53,544 nucleotides of DNA from Streptomyces sp. SM11 (GCF_002910905.1 NZ_NEUE01000164.1:1-53544); one strand, 5' to 3'. Counted from the first letter of the stretch, positions 35,800 through 43,712 are shown. The notes: generated by a model not told the origin, from the letters alone. Numbers and translations are program-made.

Positions 35800-36130
35800 G
35801 AGCCATAAATGGCGACCGGCCCTGCTGGAACGCTGCGTTGCGGGTGGGGCAGTATCTATGACCGCGAGACGAGAGTTAAATGTTTCGCGCGGGCAGCCTG
35901 TTTACCGCAGCGAACAGAGTGGAGTTATTTACCGTACGTAGGCCGCTACCGCGTGCTATTGTCGATCTCAGTTGCAGTCGTGGTTCCCAGAAAACTTCAA
36001 CGCTTTCGTCGGCATTTTAGCCACGGGAAGCGTTCTGTATTTCCGGTTATTCTCCGGTCGGGGCATCATCGCGGCGACCCGGTATCCGTGGATTGCGGGT
36101 CCTGGCGTACTGCCCCAAAGGAGATATGAC
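35800..36130 (+). promoter_or_regulatory. Promoter region and long leader of the cold-shock gene
   Basis: This 330-base stretch has no gene and is markedly AT-richer than its surroundings. TATTGT at 35957-35962 is a plausible -10, which would give a leader of about 160 nucleotides before the ATG at 36131. The leader ends in an excellent ribosome binding site, AAAGGAG at 36118-36124, 6 bases before the ATG. Long leaders of this size control cspA-type mRNAs in other bacteria; whether this one folds with temperature is not known. The frame upstream of the ATG stays open to 35972 but is not protein-like. Confidence 0.5.
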
Positions 36131-36334
36131 ATGGCATCCGGCACTGTGAAGTGGTTCAACGCGGCCAAGGGTTTCGGCTTCATCGAGCAGGACGGTGGCG
36201 GCGCTGACGTGTTCGCCCACTTCTCGAACATTGCCGCCGAGGGCTTCCGCGAGCTGCTCGAAGGCCAGAAGGTGACCTTCGATATCGCGGCGGGACAGAA
36301 GGGCCCGACGGCCGAGAACATCGTTCCCGCCTGA
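36131..36334 (+). CDS. CspA-type cold-shock protein
   Basis: A 67-residue single-stranded nucleic-acid-binding protein, full length for the family. RNP1 reads [11 protein letters not shown]2 reads DVFAHFS, and the opening [14 protein letters not shown] is standard. It probably acts as an RNA chaperone that melts secondary structure in cold or stress. ATG 36131 is fixed by the ribosome binding site and the conserved N-terminus. It is monocistronic, ended by the hairpin at 36351-36392, and followed by a DEAD-box helicase gene. Confidence 0.96.
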   Translation: MASGTVKWFNAAKGFGFIEQDGGGADVFAHFSNIAAEGFRELLEGQKVTFDIAAGQKGPTAENIVPA

Positions 36335-36350
36335 CGCTGACGCGTACTTC

Positions 36351-36392
36351 GTAGCTGGGGCCCGCATCCCTCGGGGTGCGGGCCCCAGCTAC
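36351..36392 (+). terminator. Terminator of the cold-shock gene
   Basis: Arms 36351-36369 and 36374-36392 form a 19-bp stem with one G-T wobble and the loop CTCG, 16 bases after the stop codon. It is one of the strongest hairpins in the window. Confidence 0.85.
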
Positions 36393-36623
36393 GGGCATTC
36401 CCGGGGGGCGTCGCCTGTGTGGCGACGATGCCCGCAGATCCCTCTCCAGGGACACGGGCCTCTTCGGAGCCGTACCCGTAGACGCCCTGGACTCCCTGCC
36501 CGCGTGACGTCGCCCATGTCATCGCCTGCACGTGCGCCCGATGCGCCGCAGGTCAGATCTGATCTCGCATTTCGTTCGGTCCGTTCTTGTGATTCCCCGC
36601 GCTGTTCTTCTGCTGCGAGAATT

Positions 36624-36650
36624 CCTTGATACGTGCCGTGTCAAGGAAGG
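36624..36650 (+). promoter_or_regulatory. Hairpin overlapping the helicase ribosome binding site
   Basis: CCTTGATAC (36624-36632) can pair with GTGTCAAGG (36638-36646) except for one wobble, with a 5-base loop. The right arm shares AAGG with the Shine-Dalgarno sequence AAGGAAGG (36643-36650), 6 bases before the ATG. Folding would partly hide the site, suggesting translational control. Confidence 0.45.
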
Positions 36651-36656
36651 TTCTGC

Positions 36657-38177
36657 ATGAACCCCGCACGTACGAACAATCGCTCCTCACGCGCCCGCAG
36701 CCGTACGGGCAGTCCCGCTTTCGGCTCCGATGCCGGTGCGCACCGGAGCAACCGCTCCGGCTCGCCGGCCCCGCGCCGTTCCGCAGGACCGAGCCGTCAG
36801 GGCGGCCGCGGCCGGCGGCCCGCGGCGGCCTCGGGCGAGTTCGCCCTGCCGGAGACCATCACCCCCGCGCTGCCCGCCGTCGAGGCGTTCGCCGATCTCG
36901 ACCTGCCCGAAGGGCTGCTGGCCTCTCTCACCGCACAGGGCATGCGCGTCCCGTTCCCGATCCAGGGCGCGACCCTGCCCAACACCCTCGGGGGCCGCGA
37001 CGTCCTCGGACGCGGGCGTACCGGATCGGGCAAGACCCTCGCCTTTGGCCTGGCCCTGCTGGCCCGCACCGCCGGACAGCGCGCCGAGGCCGGTCAGCCG
37101 CTGGCCCTGATCCTCGTGCCGACGCGTGAGCTGGCACAGCAGGTGACCGACGCCCTCACCCCCTACGCCCGCTCGGTCAGGCTGCGTCTGACCACCGTCG
37201 TCGGCGGAATGCCGATCGGCAGGCAGGTCAGCGCACTGCGCCGTGGCGCCGAAGTCGTCGTCGCGACGCCGGGGCGCCTCAAGGACCTGATCGACCGGGG
37301 CGACTGCCGGCTGAACCAGGTCGCGATCACCGTCCTGGACGAGGCCGACCAGATGGCCGACATGGGCTTCATGCCCCAGGTCACCGCGCTCCTGGACCAG
37401 GTACGCCCCGAGGGCCAGCGGATGCTGTTCTCCGCCACCCTCGACCGCAACGTCGATCTCCTGGTCCGCCGCTACCTCACTGACCCGGTGGTCCACTCCG
37501 TCGACCCGTCCGCAGGCGCGGTCACCACGATGGAGCACCACGTCCTGCACGTCCAGGGCGCCGACAAGCACCGGACGACGACCCGGATCGCGGCGCGCGA
37601 AGGCCGGGTGATCATGTTCCTGGACACCAAGCACGCCGTCGACCGGCTGACGCAGGACCTGCTGAACAACGGGGTACGGGCCGCTGCCCTGCACGGCGGG
37701 AAGTCGCAGCCGCAGCGCACCCGGACCCTGGCCCAGTTCAAGACCGGCCACGTCACCGTGCTCGTCGCGACGAACGTCGCGGCACGCGGCATCCACGTCG
37801 ACAACCTCGACCTCGTCGTCAACGTCGACCCGCCGACCGACCACAAGGACTACCTGCACCGCGGTGGCCGCACCGCGCGGGCCGGCGAGTCCGGCAGCGT
37901 CGTCACTCTGGTCACCCCCAACCAGCGCCGCGACATGACCCGACTCATGGCGGCCGCGGGCATCGTTCCCCAGACCACCCCGGTCCACTCCGGGGAAGAG
38001 GCGCTCAGCCGGATCACCGGCGCCCAGGCACCCTCCGGCATCCCCGTGACGATCACCGCGCCGGTGACCGCGCGGCGTGAGCGCAGCCGCACCACGGGCT
38101 CCCGCGGCCGACGCAGCCCCGCCTCTGCCGCACGGCGCGTGAGCGCGCATCAGTCCGCATTCGACGCGGCGGCCTGA
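36657..38177 (+). CDS. DEAD-box ATP-dependent RNA helicase
   Basis: A 506-residue RNA helicase with a basic, Arg/Ser-rich N-terminal tail (about 60 residues) and C-terminal Arg-rich tail. Core motifs: Q-motif region VPFPIQGATLP, I GRTGSGKT, Ia PTRELAQQ, Ib TPGRL, II VLDEADQM, III FSATLD, V ARGIHVDNLDLVV and VI HRGGRTARAG. It probably unwinds structured mRNA or rRNA. Location right after a CspA gene is a cold-adaptation pairing; the N-terminal tail may bind RNA. ATG 36657 is set by AAGGAAGG 6 bases upstream. Confidence 0.93.
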   Translation: MNPARTNNRSSRARSRTGSPAFGSDAGAHRSNRSGSPAPRRSAGPSRQGGRGRRPAAASGEFALPETITPALPAVEAFADLDLPEGLLASLTAQGMRVPFPIQGATLPNTLGGRDVLGRGRTGSGKTLAFGLALLARTAGQRAEAGQPLALILVPTRELAQQVTDALTPYARSVRLRLTTVVGGMPIGRQVSALRRGAEVVVATPGRLKDLIDRGDCRLNQVAITVLDEADQMADMGFMPQVTALLDQVRPEGQRMLFSATLDRNVDLLVRRYLTDPVVHSVDPSAGAVTTMEHHVLHVQGADKHRTTTRIAAREGRVIMFLDTKHAVDRLTQDLLNNGVRAAALHGGKSQPQRTRTLAQFKTGHVTVLVATNVAARGIHVDNLDLVVNVDPPTDHKDYLHRGGRTARAGESGSVVTLVTPNQRRDMTRLMAAAGIVPQTTPVHSGEEALSRITGAQAPSGIPVTITAPVTARRERSRTTGSRGRRSPASAARRVSAHQSAFDAAA

Positions 38178-38203
38178 CGCGGCGGCCCTGAACAGCCGAA
38201 CGC

Positions 38204-38222
38204 GGCCGGCGGCTCGCCGGCC
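38204..38222 (+). terminator. Hairpin after the DEAD-box gene
   Basis: GGCCGGCG and CGCCGGCC separated by GCT: an 8-bp GC stem 26 bases past the stop. Weak as a terminator because no T-run follows. Confidence 0.4.
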
Positions 38223-38326
38223 TGCCGGTCGTCGACGAGCAGGGCAGCGCGCTGGGCGTCCTGGCCTGGCCCGCTGAACCGCCTCACCGCGGCAGCCCCA
38301 TCCCCTTCCACTCCCTGTGAGGCACC

Positions 38327-38638
38327 ATGCGCTGCGTCATCGCCCGCTTCCCGTTCGACCTCACCAAGAGTGGCGTCCTGGAATCCATGAAGGGCGTCAA
38401 GCCCGAACAGGTCATCGGCGCGTCCGTGATCATCGGCCGCCGCACCTACCCGATCAAGCAGGTCGGGCAGGTCATCACACGTCAGGACCGCCGCGATTTC
38501 AGCGCCGGTGAAGTCCTCCGGGCCATGACGCAGCTCGGCTTCACCTGCCCCGGCCTCCCGTGCAACGCCGCGCCCAAGCGCGTCGCCAGCCCGTTCCAAC
38601 AGGCTTCCACCATGCTCGGCGCCCCTGCCACCGTCTGA
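38327..38638 (+). CDS. Small conserved protein linked to DEAD-box helicase
   Basis: A 103-residue protein: MRCVIARFPFDLTKSGVLES, then VKPEQVIGASVIIGRRTYPIKQVGQVITRQDRRDF, and FTCPGLPC near the end. I recall this type accompanying cold-shock and DEAD-box genes in Streptomyces, but it has no assigned function. The compact beta-rich, basic first half could bind RNA (inference). ATG start at 38327 with GTGAGG upstream. Probably co-regulated with the helicase. Confidence 0.75.
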   Translation: MRCVIARFPFDLTKSGVLESMKGVKPEQVIGASVIIGRRTYPIKQVGQVITRQDRRDFSAGEVLRAMTQLGFTCPGLPCNAAPKRVASPFQQASTMLGAPATV

Positions 38639-38778
38639 CCGGACGACAGGCGTGAGCCGCCACCGGAACAACCGTGAGCCCGCCACCAGGACAGAACAGA
38701 ACAGTGAGGGCCCTATCGACAGGCGCCGGTCGAGCCCTCGCCGCGTGCCGAGAGGTCCGTCAGCGCGCAGCGGTGTAC

Positions 38779-39138
38779 TCAGCGGTCGGAGTAGCTGAAG
38801 TCGCCCATGGTCCAGGCGCTGACGTCATCGATCGCCACGCGGTACATCCCGCCCGTCTCCGGGATCCCCACCGTGCCCTGCAGAATCCGCGCCACATGGA
38901 AATGCAGATGCGTGGGCGCTTTGTCCACAGGCGTCGGGGCGGTGAAGGCGGCGGAGAACTCGCTCAGGCGGGCCGAGTCGGCCAGGACTTCCGACACCCG
39001 CTGCCTCCAGACCGCTTCGGGAGCCAGCCGCCCCGTGATGACAGCACCACCGGCGACCACGGTCAGAGTCATCTGATTGCTGTGCCCGGACTCCACCAGG
39101 GCAGCGACATCAACAAGCAGCTCGTCAGGCTTCGACAT
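38779..39138 (-). CDS. GvpU-like accessory protein (tentative)
   Basis: A 119-residue protein reading LLVDVAALVESGHSNQMTLTVVAGGAVITGRLAPEAVWRQRV, which resembles the gas vesicle accessory protein GvpU (short alpha/beta protein with a VxGxxITGxL strand). No other gas vesicle gene is in the window, so if the family call is right the role is elsewhere. ATG 39138 is preferred over the upstream frame, which reads into the inverted-repeat element. A one-gene unit. Confidence 0.5.
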   Translation of the reverse strand: MSKPDELLVDVAALVESGHSNQMTLTVVAGGAVITGRLAPEAVWRQRVSEVLADSARLSEFSAAFTAPTPVDKAPTHLHFHVARILQGTVGIPETGGMYRVAIDDVSAWTMGDFSYSDR

Positions 39139-39169
39139 GGGGCCAATCCTACGCACGGCCGTCCGGCCG

Positions 39170-39249
39170 GCCAGGGGGTGTCTGACAATTCCCGTCTGCC
39201 TCACGGCCGCCCTGCGGGCGACGACGGGAATTGTCAGACACCCCCTGGC
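39170..39249. repeat. 80-bp element with 27-bp perfect inverted repeats
   Basis: 39170-39196 and 39223-39249 are exact inverted copies of 27 bases; the left copy opens GCCAGGGGGTGTCTGACAAT. A 26-base centre separates them. It lies between two unrelated minus-strand genes. The size, ends and non-coding nature suggest a MITE or mobile-element remnant, although a bidirectional terminator is possible. Confidence 0.6.
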
Positions 39250-39284
39250 GGAGTGGAGCCATCACCGGCGTCAACAGCGCCGGG

Positions 39285-39800
39285 TCAGTGGCCCTGGGTC
39301 TCGTGTGGGGGGAGGGCGGCGCAGACGGGGCAGGTGTGCCGGTCGATCGCGGCCAGCAGGCGCGCGGCCGTCGTGCGTACACCCGACGCCGGGGAAAGCC
39401 CCCCGGCGTCGGGTGTGTCGTGCATGGCGGCCAGCCGGACGGCCGTGGCGCGCCCCGCCGCCACCGCGTCGTGTGCGGCGCGGGTCCACGCAGGGTGCTC
39501 GGCGTTCCCGGCGGTCAGGATCGTGCCGAGCAGATTCAGCACGCCCGCCCGGTCCCGGACCGTGTCCGTCGCCGCCAGCTCCCAGAGGAACGGCACCGTC
39601 GCCGCCGTCGAGTCGAAGACGGGCGGGGTGCCGATCCACCGCTCCAGATCGCCCAGGGCCTCGTCCGAGCTCGGCGCGTCGCCCCAGGCGATCCGCGACA
39701 GCACGCCGGGAATCTGGGACGCGGAGCCGTACGCGTGCTGCAGTTCGTGCCACCGCACGTTCCTCATGGCCCCCAGCACAGTCTCCATCCGGGCACTCAA
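39285..39800 (-). CDS. Hypothetical protein
   Basis: A 171-residue protein of helical repeats: RWHELQHAYGSASQIPGVL, then ALGDLERWIGTPPVFDSTAATVPFLWELAA, and a C-terminal HTCPVCAALP that could bind metal. The pattern recalls HEAT-like repeat proteins common in actinobacteria; no function can be given. TTG 39800 has AAAGG 4 bases upstream, and ATG 39788 is the alternative start. It follows the monooxygenase by 7 bases on the same strand, probably one transcript. Confidence 0.65.
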   Translation of the reverse strand: MSARMETVLGAMRNVRWHELQHAYGSASQIPGVLSRIAWGDAPSSDEALGDLERWIGTPPVFDSTAATVPFLWELAATDTVRDRAGVLNLLGTILTAGNAEHPAWTRAAHDAVAAGRATAVRLAAMHDTPDAGGLSPASGVRTTAARLLAAIDRHTCPVCAALPPHETQGH

Positions 39801-39807
39801 TCAGCCT

Positions 39808-41511
39808 TTACCGCGCGGCGTCCACCATGCCGGGGGACCGGTCCGAGGACTGGTCCGTGGACCGGCCCGTTCCGTGGAGCCGGCGCAGGTACTCCCGTAC
39901 GGAGCGGGCGTCGTCCGCCGGGGCGGATGCGCCCACGTGGTGGTCGGGGCGGACGACCACGACGGTGCCCGTGCCCGTACCGCCGGAGGCTCCCGTTCCG
40001 TAGGCGGCGGCCGCGTGGCCCGCGTCGTCGACCACCGCTCCCGGCTCCGCCCCGGCCCGGTCCTCGTGCGCCGCGTACACCCGGCAGGTCCGCACCCCGG
40101 CGCCGCCGTACGCGTCCGCCACCTCGCGCAGGACCGCCGTGCTCCCGGGGCCGAAGCCGAGGACCGTGGTGCGGGGTCCGGCGAAGATCCGGTGCAGTCG
40201 GGTACGGGCTCCGGTCGCGGCGTCGGCACAGGGAGCATCCGGCGCCCGGTCCCCGCCGACGGGCGCGCCGGGCGCACCGTACCCGGCGTGCGGGGCAGCG
40301 GTGGGAGCGCCGGCCCGCGGGGCGTCCAGGGAGCTCCAGCGGTAGCCGACGCCCAGACCGGTGCTGTCCGGGGTGATCGCCGCGTCCAGACCGCCGCCGG
40401 GCCGGCGGATCGCCTCCAGGGTGGCCCGCAGCCGCTCCGATGTGAGGTCCAGGGTGTGGGCGGCCACCGGGAGCCGCTCCTCCTCGTAGGTGTCCAGCAG
40501 CGTCGCGTCCGCGTGACCGGCGAGCACCAGACTCAGCTTCCAGCCCAGGTTGAACGCGTCCTGGATGCCGGTGTTCATCCCGAGGCCGCCCGCGATGGCG
40601 TGCACGTGCGCCGCGTCGCCCGCGAGGAAGACCCGTCCCGCGCGGAACCGGTCCGCCATCCGTACGTTGACCCGGTACGTCGACAGCAGCTCGGCCCGCG
40701 TCAGGGCGCCGCCGGGCAGTGCGGTGTGGTGGGCGAGCAGCCGCCGGAACCCGTCGGCGGTGGGTGCGAGCGGCCGCCCCCGCCCGTCCCGCTCCGGCCC
40801 GGCCTGGAACCACCAGCCCGTCCGCGTACCGGGGATCGGGCAGAGCATCACCGCGCCGTCCTCGTCGAACCACTGGTGCCAGCGGGTACGGTCCAGGGCG
40901 CCGTCGGCCAGTTCGACATCGCCGCAGACCATCACCTGGTCCTCGTCGGTGGTCCCCTCGAATCCGATCCCGAGCAGCTTCCGTACGGAGCTGTGGGCGC
41001 CGTCGCAGCCCGCGACGTACCGTGCCCGGCCGGCCGGTCCTTCGGCGAAAGTGACGTCGACATGAGGCCCCTCGCCCTCGCCCTTGTCCTCGTTCGTATG
41101 CTGCGTCAGCCCCAGGACCTCGCGTCCCAGCTCGACGCGGACGCCGTACCCGGCCAGCCGGTCACGGAGGATCGCCTCCAGCCGCCACTGGGCGATCAGC
41201 CACCCCCGGTCGTAGGGGGCGTCCGGGGACGGCGTGGAGCCGGCCCACGGATCGGCCTCCGCGACCGGGAGGCGGTCGCGGTACTTGAGCATCGGCGGTG
41301 GGGCCGAACCGGCGGCGAGCACCTTCTCGGCCACCCCGAGATCGTCCAGGATCTCCAGCGACCGGGGGTTGGGCCCCTTGGCGCGCGAGGTGCGCGGCGG
41401 CGCGGGGGACCGGTCCACGAGCCGTACGACGGCGCCGCGCCGGGCCAGATCGCAGGCCAGCACCAGCCCGGTGGGTCCCGCTCCCACGATGAGTACGTCG
41501 GTCATGCCCAT
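39808..41511 (-). CDS. FAD-dependent aromatic monooxygenase
   Basis: A 567-residue class A flavoprotein hydroxylase (PHBH/MhpA/PgaE-like). FAD/NADPH motifs: VGAGPTGLVLACDLARRG (Rossmann GxGxxG), GCDGAHSSVRK (DG motif) and RVFLAGDAAHVHAIAGGLG with MNTGIQDAFNLGWKL (GD motif). The C-terminal thioredoxin-like domain is present (TTVLGFGPGSTAVLRE region) with a Gly/Ala-rich loop before it. It likely hydroxylates a phenol, rifamycin-like or polyketide compound; the substrate is unknown. ATG 41511 has GGAG 4 bases upstream. Preceded by tandem direct repeats that look like an operator. Confidence 0.9.
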   Translation of the reverse strand: MGMTDVLIVGAGPTGLVLACDLARRGAVVRLVDRSPAPPRTSRAKGPNPRSLEILDDLGVAEKVLAAGSAPPPMLKYRDRLPVAEADPWAGSTPSPDAPYDRGWLIAQWRLEAILRDRLAGYGVRVELGREVLGLTQHTNEDKGEGEGPHVDVTFAEGPAGRARYVAGCDGAHSSVRKLLGIGFEGTTDEDQVMVCGDVELADGALDRTRWHQWFDEDGAVMLCPIPGTRTGWWFQAGPERDGRGRPLAPTADGFRRLLAHHTALPGGALTRAELLSTYRVNVRMADRFRAGRVFLAGDAAHVHAIAGGLGMNTGIQDAFNLGWKLSLVLAGHADATLLDTYEEERLPVAAHTLDLTSERLRATLEAIRRPGGGLDAAITPDSTGLGVGYRWSSLDAPRAGAPTAAPHAGYGAPGAPVGGDRAPDAPCADAATGARTRLHRIFAGPRTTVLGFGPGSTAVLREVADAYGGAGVRTCRVYAAHEDRAGAEPGAVVDDAGHAAAAYGTGASGGTGTGTVVVVRPDHHVGASAPADDARSVREYLRRLHGTGRSTDQSSDRSPGMVDAAR

Positions 41512-41556
41512 GCCTCTCCTTCGGTCCCGCTCTCCGGCCATCCATCCAGGACCAGA

Positions 41557-41590
41557 GAAACGTAACCGAGTAAGAAAAGCAACTAGGTAA
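41557..41590 (-). promoter_or_regulatory. Tandem 17-bp direct repeat upstream of monooxygenase
   Basis: On the minus strand TTACCTAGTTGCTTTTC (41590-41574) is followed directly by TTACTCGGTTACGTTTC (41573-41557), 12 of 17 bases identical. It is AT-rich against the GC background and overlaps the end of rarD. It is probably the promoter/operator region of the monooxygenase gene. Confidence 0.5.
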
Positions 41591-42575
41591 TCTTTCGTTG
41601 TGCGGGGTTCGGGGCCGTGGGTGTGGGGTCCGGTGCGGCGGCCACCGGTGCGGCGGCCGCCGTCGCCAGCAGCTTCAGTGCCAGCGCCCGGTTGCGCCGA
41701 GCGGTCCGCAACGCGTCCCAGGTCAGCAGCGACAGTGCCAGCCAGACCAGGGCGAACCCGGCCCACCGCTCGGGCGGCATCGACTCGTGGAAGTAGAGGA
41801 CGCCCAGCCCGAACTGGAAGACCGGGGCCAGATACTGGAGCAGCCCCAGTGTGGACAGCGGCACCCGGACCGCCGCCGCGCCGAAGCAGATCAGCGGGAT
41901 CGCCGTGACGATGCCCGTCGCGGCGAGCAGGGATCCGTGCCCCGCGCCCCCGGCCGTGAACGTCGACTCGCCGGTGGCGGCCAGCCAGAGCAGGAAGCCG
42001 AGCGCGGGCACGAACAGCACGGCGGTCTCGGCGGCCAGGGACTCCAGGCCGCCCATGTTCACCTTCTTCTTCACCAGGCCGTACGTGGCGAAGGAGAACG
42101 CCAGCACCAGCGAGACCCAGGGGGGCTTGCCGTGGCCGATCGCCAGGACGAGGACGGCGACCAGGCCCGTGGCGACCGCGGTCCACTGCGCCGGGCGCAG
42201 CCGTTCGCCCAGCAGCAGGACGCCCATGGCGATGGTGACCAGCGGATTGATGAAGTAGCCGAGCGAGGCCTCGACGACCTGGCCGTTGTTCACGGCCCAG
42301 ATGTAGAGGCCCCAGTTGACGGTGATGGTCGCCGCCGCGACCGATATGAGGCCCAGCCTGCGCGGATCGCGGGCCAGCTCGCCGACCCAGGCCCAGCGGC
42401 GTACGACCAGCAGGGCGACGGCGACGACGCCGAGCGACCAGACCATCCGGTGGGCGAGGATCTCGATCGCCCCGGACGGCTTCAGTAGCGGCCAGAAGAG
42501 GGGGACGATGCCCCACATCCCGTATGCGCCGACTCCGTACAGCAGGCCCGCCCGCTGTTCGTTCTTGCCCTCCAC
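41583..42575 (-). CDS. rarD: RarD, EamA/DMT family permease
   Basis: A 330-residue drug/metabolite transporter superfamily protein with ten hydrophobic segments. The opening GLLYGVGAYGMWGIVPLFWPLLK and NWGLYIWAVNNGQVVEASLGYFINPL are RarD signatures. It probably exports a metabolite; the natural substrate of RarD is not known. A Pro/Ala-rich cytoplasmic tail ends the protein. The stop lies inside the direct repeat upstream of the monooxygenase. Confidence 0.9.
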   Translation of the reverse strand: MEGKNEQRAGLLYGVGAYGMWGIVPLFWPLLKPSGAIEILAHRMVWSLGVVAVALLVVRRWAWVGELARDPRRLGLISVAAATITVNWGLYIWAVNNGQVVEASLGYFINPLVTIAMGVLLLGERLRPAQWTAVATGLVAVLVLAIGHGKPPWVSLVLAFSFATYGLVKKKVNMGGLESLAAETAVLFVPALGFLLWLAATGESTFTAGGAGHGSLLAATGIVTAIPLICFGAAAVRVPLSTLGLLQYLAPVFQFGLGVLYFHESMPPERWAGFALVWLALSLLTWDALRTARRNRALALKLLATAAAAPVAAAPDPTPTAPNPAQRKIT

Positions 42576-42716
42576 GCGCCCTCCCGGACCACCCTCGCCG
42601 GCGGATCCGCCGACGGCACGACGGTAACGCCGGAAGGGCTTCGTGTCATAGCCGTCTCACGGAAACACTCATGACAGTGCTGTGTGCGGCGGGGTGGGGC
42701 GGGGGCGCGTCGGGGC

Positions 42717-43577
42717 TCAGGCGGCGGACAGGGCGGCGCGCACGGTCTCGGCGAGAGGTGTCGTCGGGCGACCGATGAGCCGGGCGAGGTCGCCGCTCGT
42801 CCCCGCGAGCCGCCCGCGCCCGATCGCCTCGTCCACATCGGCGAGGATCGCCGCGAAGCCCTCGGGCAGTCCCGCGCCGACCAGGATCTCCTGGTGCGCG
42901 GCGGCCGGCACGTTGTTGTACGCGATCTCCTCGCCGGTCAGCTCCGACAGCAGCGCGGCGTACTCGGTGAGCGACCAGGCGGTGTCGCCGCTCAGCTCGT
43001 AGGCGGTGTTGAGGTGGCCGTCGCCGGTCAGTACGGCAGCTGCCGCGGCGGCGTAGTCGGCCCGGGCGGCGGAGGCGACGCGGCCCTCGCCCGCGTTGGA
43101 GACGACCGCGCGGTGTGCCAGGACCGGGGCCAGGTTGGCGGTGTAGTTCTCCGTGTACCAGCCGTTGCGCAGGAAGGTGTACGGCAGTCCGGAGTCGAGG
43201 ATCAGCTGCTCGGTGGCCCTGTGCTCGTCGGCCAGCGTGAAGTCCGCGTCCGGTCCGCCGAGGATGCCGGTGTAGGCGAGCCGGGCGACGCCCGCCGCCT
43301 TCGCCGCGTCGATGACTGCAGCGTGCTGTGACACCCGTCGGCCCACCTCGCTGCCGGAGATCAGCAGCACCCGGTCACCGGTCCGGAAGGCTCCGGCGAG
43401 GGTCTCGGGGCGGCTGTAGTCCGCGATGCGCAGCTCCACGCCCCGGGCGGCGAGCGCGGCGGCCTTCTCCTTGTCGCGCACCACCGCGACGACGTCGCCG
43501 GTCGGGACCGTGGCCAGCAGGGCGTCGACGACGAGGCGGCCGAGTGCGCCAGTGGCTCCGGTGACAACGATGCTCAT
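42717..43577 (-). CDS. NmrA-like SDR, NAD(P)H quinone oxidoreductase type
   Basis: A 286-residue atypical short-chain reductase resembling QOR2/YtfG: Rossmann start IVVTGATGALGRLVVDALL, the NADP-preferring basic residue in VVRDKEKAAAL, and LRNGWYTENY near the substrate site. It may reduce quinones. The divergent HxlR regulator and its operator form the same arrangement as quinone-sensing YodB/QorR systems in other bacteria, which supports this role. Its leader contains three tandem 9-bp repeats. Confidence 0.88.
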   Translation of the reverse strand: MSIVVTGATGALGRLVVDALLATVPTGDVVAVVRDKEKAAALAARGVELRIADYSRPETLAGAFRTGDRVLLISGSEVGRRVSQHAAVIDAAKAAGVARLAYTGILGGPDADFTLADEHRATEQLILDSGLPYTFLRNGWYTENYTANLAPVLAHRAVVSNAGEGRVASAARADYAAAAAAVLTGDGHLNTAYELSGDTAWSLTEYAALLSELTGEEIAYNNVPAAAHQEILVGAGLPEGFAAILADVDEAIGRGRLAGTSGDLARLIGRPTTPLAETVRAALSAA

Positions 43578-43588
43578 GGGGGGCTCCA

Positions 43589-43615
43589 GTCTCAGGTGTC
43601 TCAGGTGTCTCAGGT
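43589..43615. repeat. Three tandem GTCTCAGGT repeats
   Basis: Exact 9-bp unit at 43589, 43598 and 43607, with a degenerate fourth (ATCTCGGGC). They lie 12-38 bases upstream of the reductase start codon, in its leader. Confidence 0.75.
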
Positions 43616-43684
43616 ATCTCGGGCCCCTGATGTCTCGCGGGGACCGTTCCCGATCGAGGCTACGTCGGACACTAACCAGGAGAA

Positions 43685-43709
43685 AGTACCCACTTTGAAG
43701 TAAGGTACT
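43685..43709. promoter_or_regulatory. HxlR-type operator between reductase and regulator
   Basis: AGTACC (43685-43690) and GGTACT (43704-43709) are exact inverted arms 13 bases apart, with ACTT/AAGT nested between them. The element ends 3 bases before the HxlR ATG at 43713, and -10-like sequences overlap it on both strands (TAAGGT plus, TACTTT minus). Binding here would repress both genes. Confidence 0.65.
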
Positions 43710-43712
43710 GGT

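Larger units (their letters stand above)
36335..36656 (+). other. 322-bp intergenic region before the DEAD-box gene
   Basis: Holds the cold-shock terminator (36351-36392), then about 230 bases without a recognised promoter, and at the right end a hairpin that reaches into the helicase ribosome binding site. Confidence 0.55.

Noticed and set aside
35972..36130. N-terminal extension of the cold-shock protein
   Set aside because: Csp proteins start at MASGTVKWF; the extension is not protein-like and the ribosome binding site is at 36118-36124.
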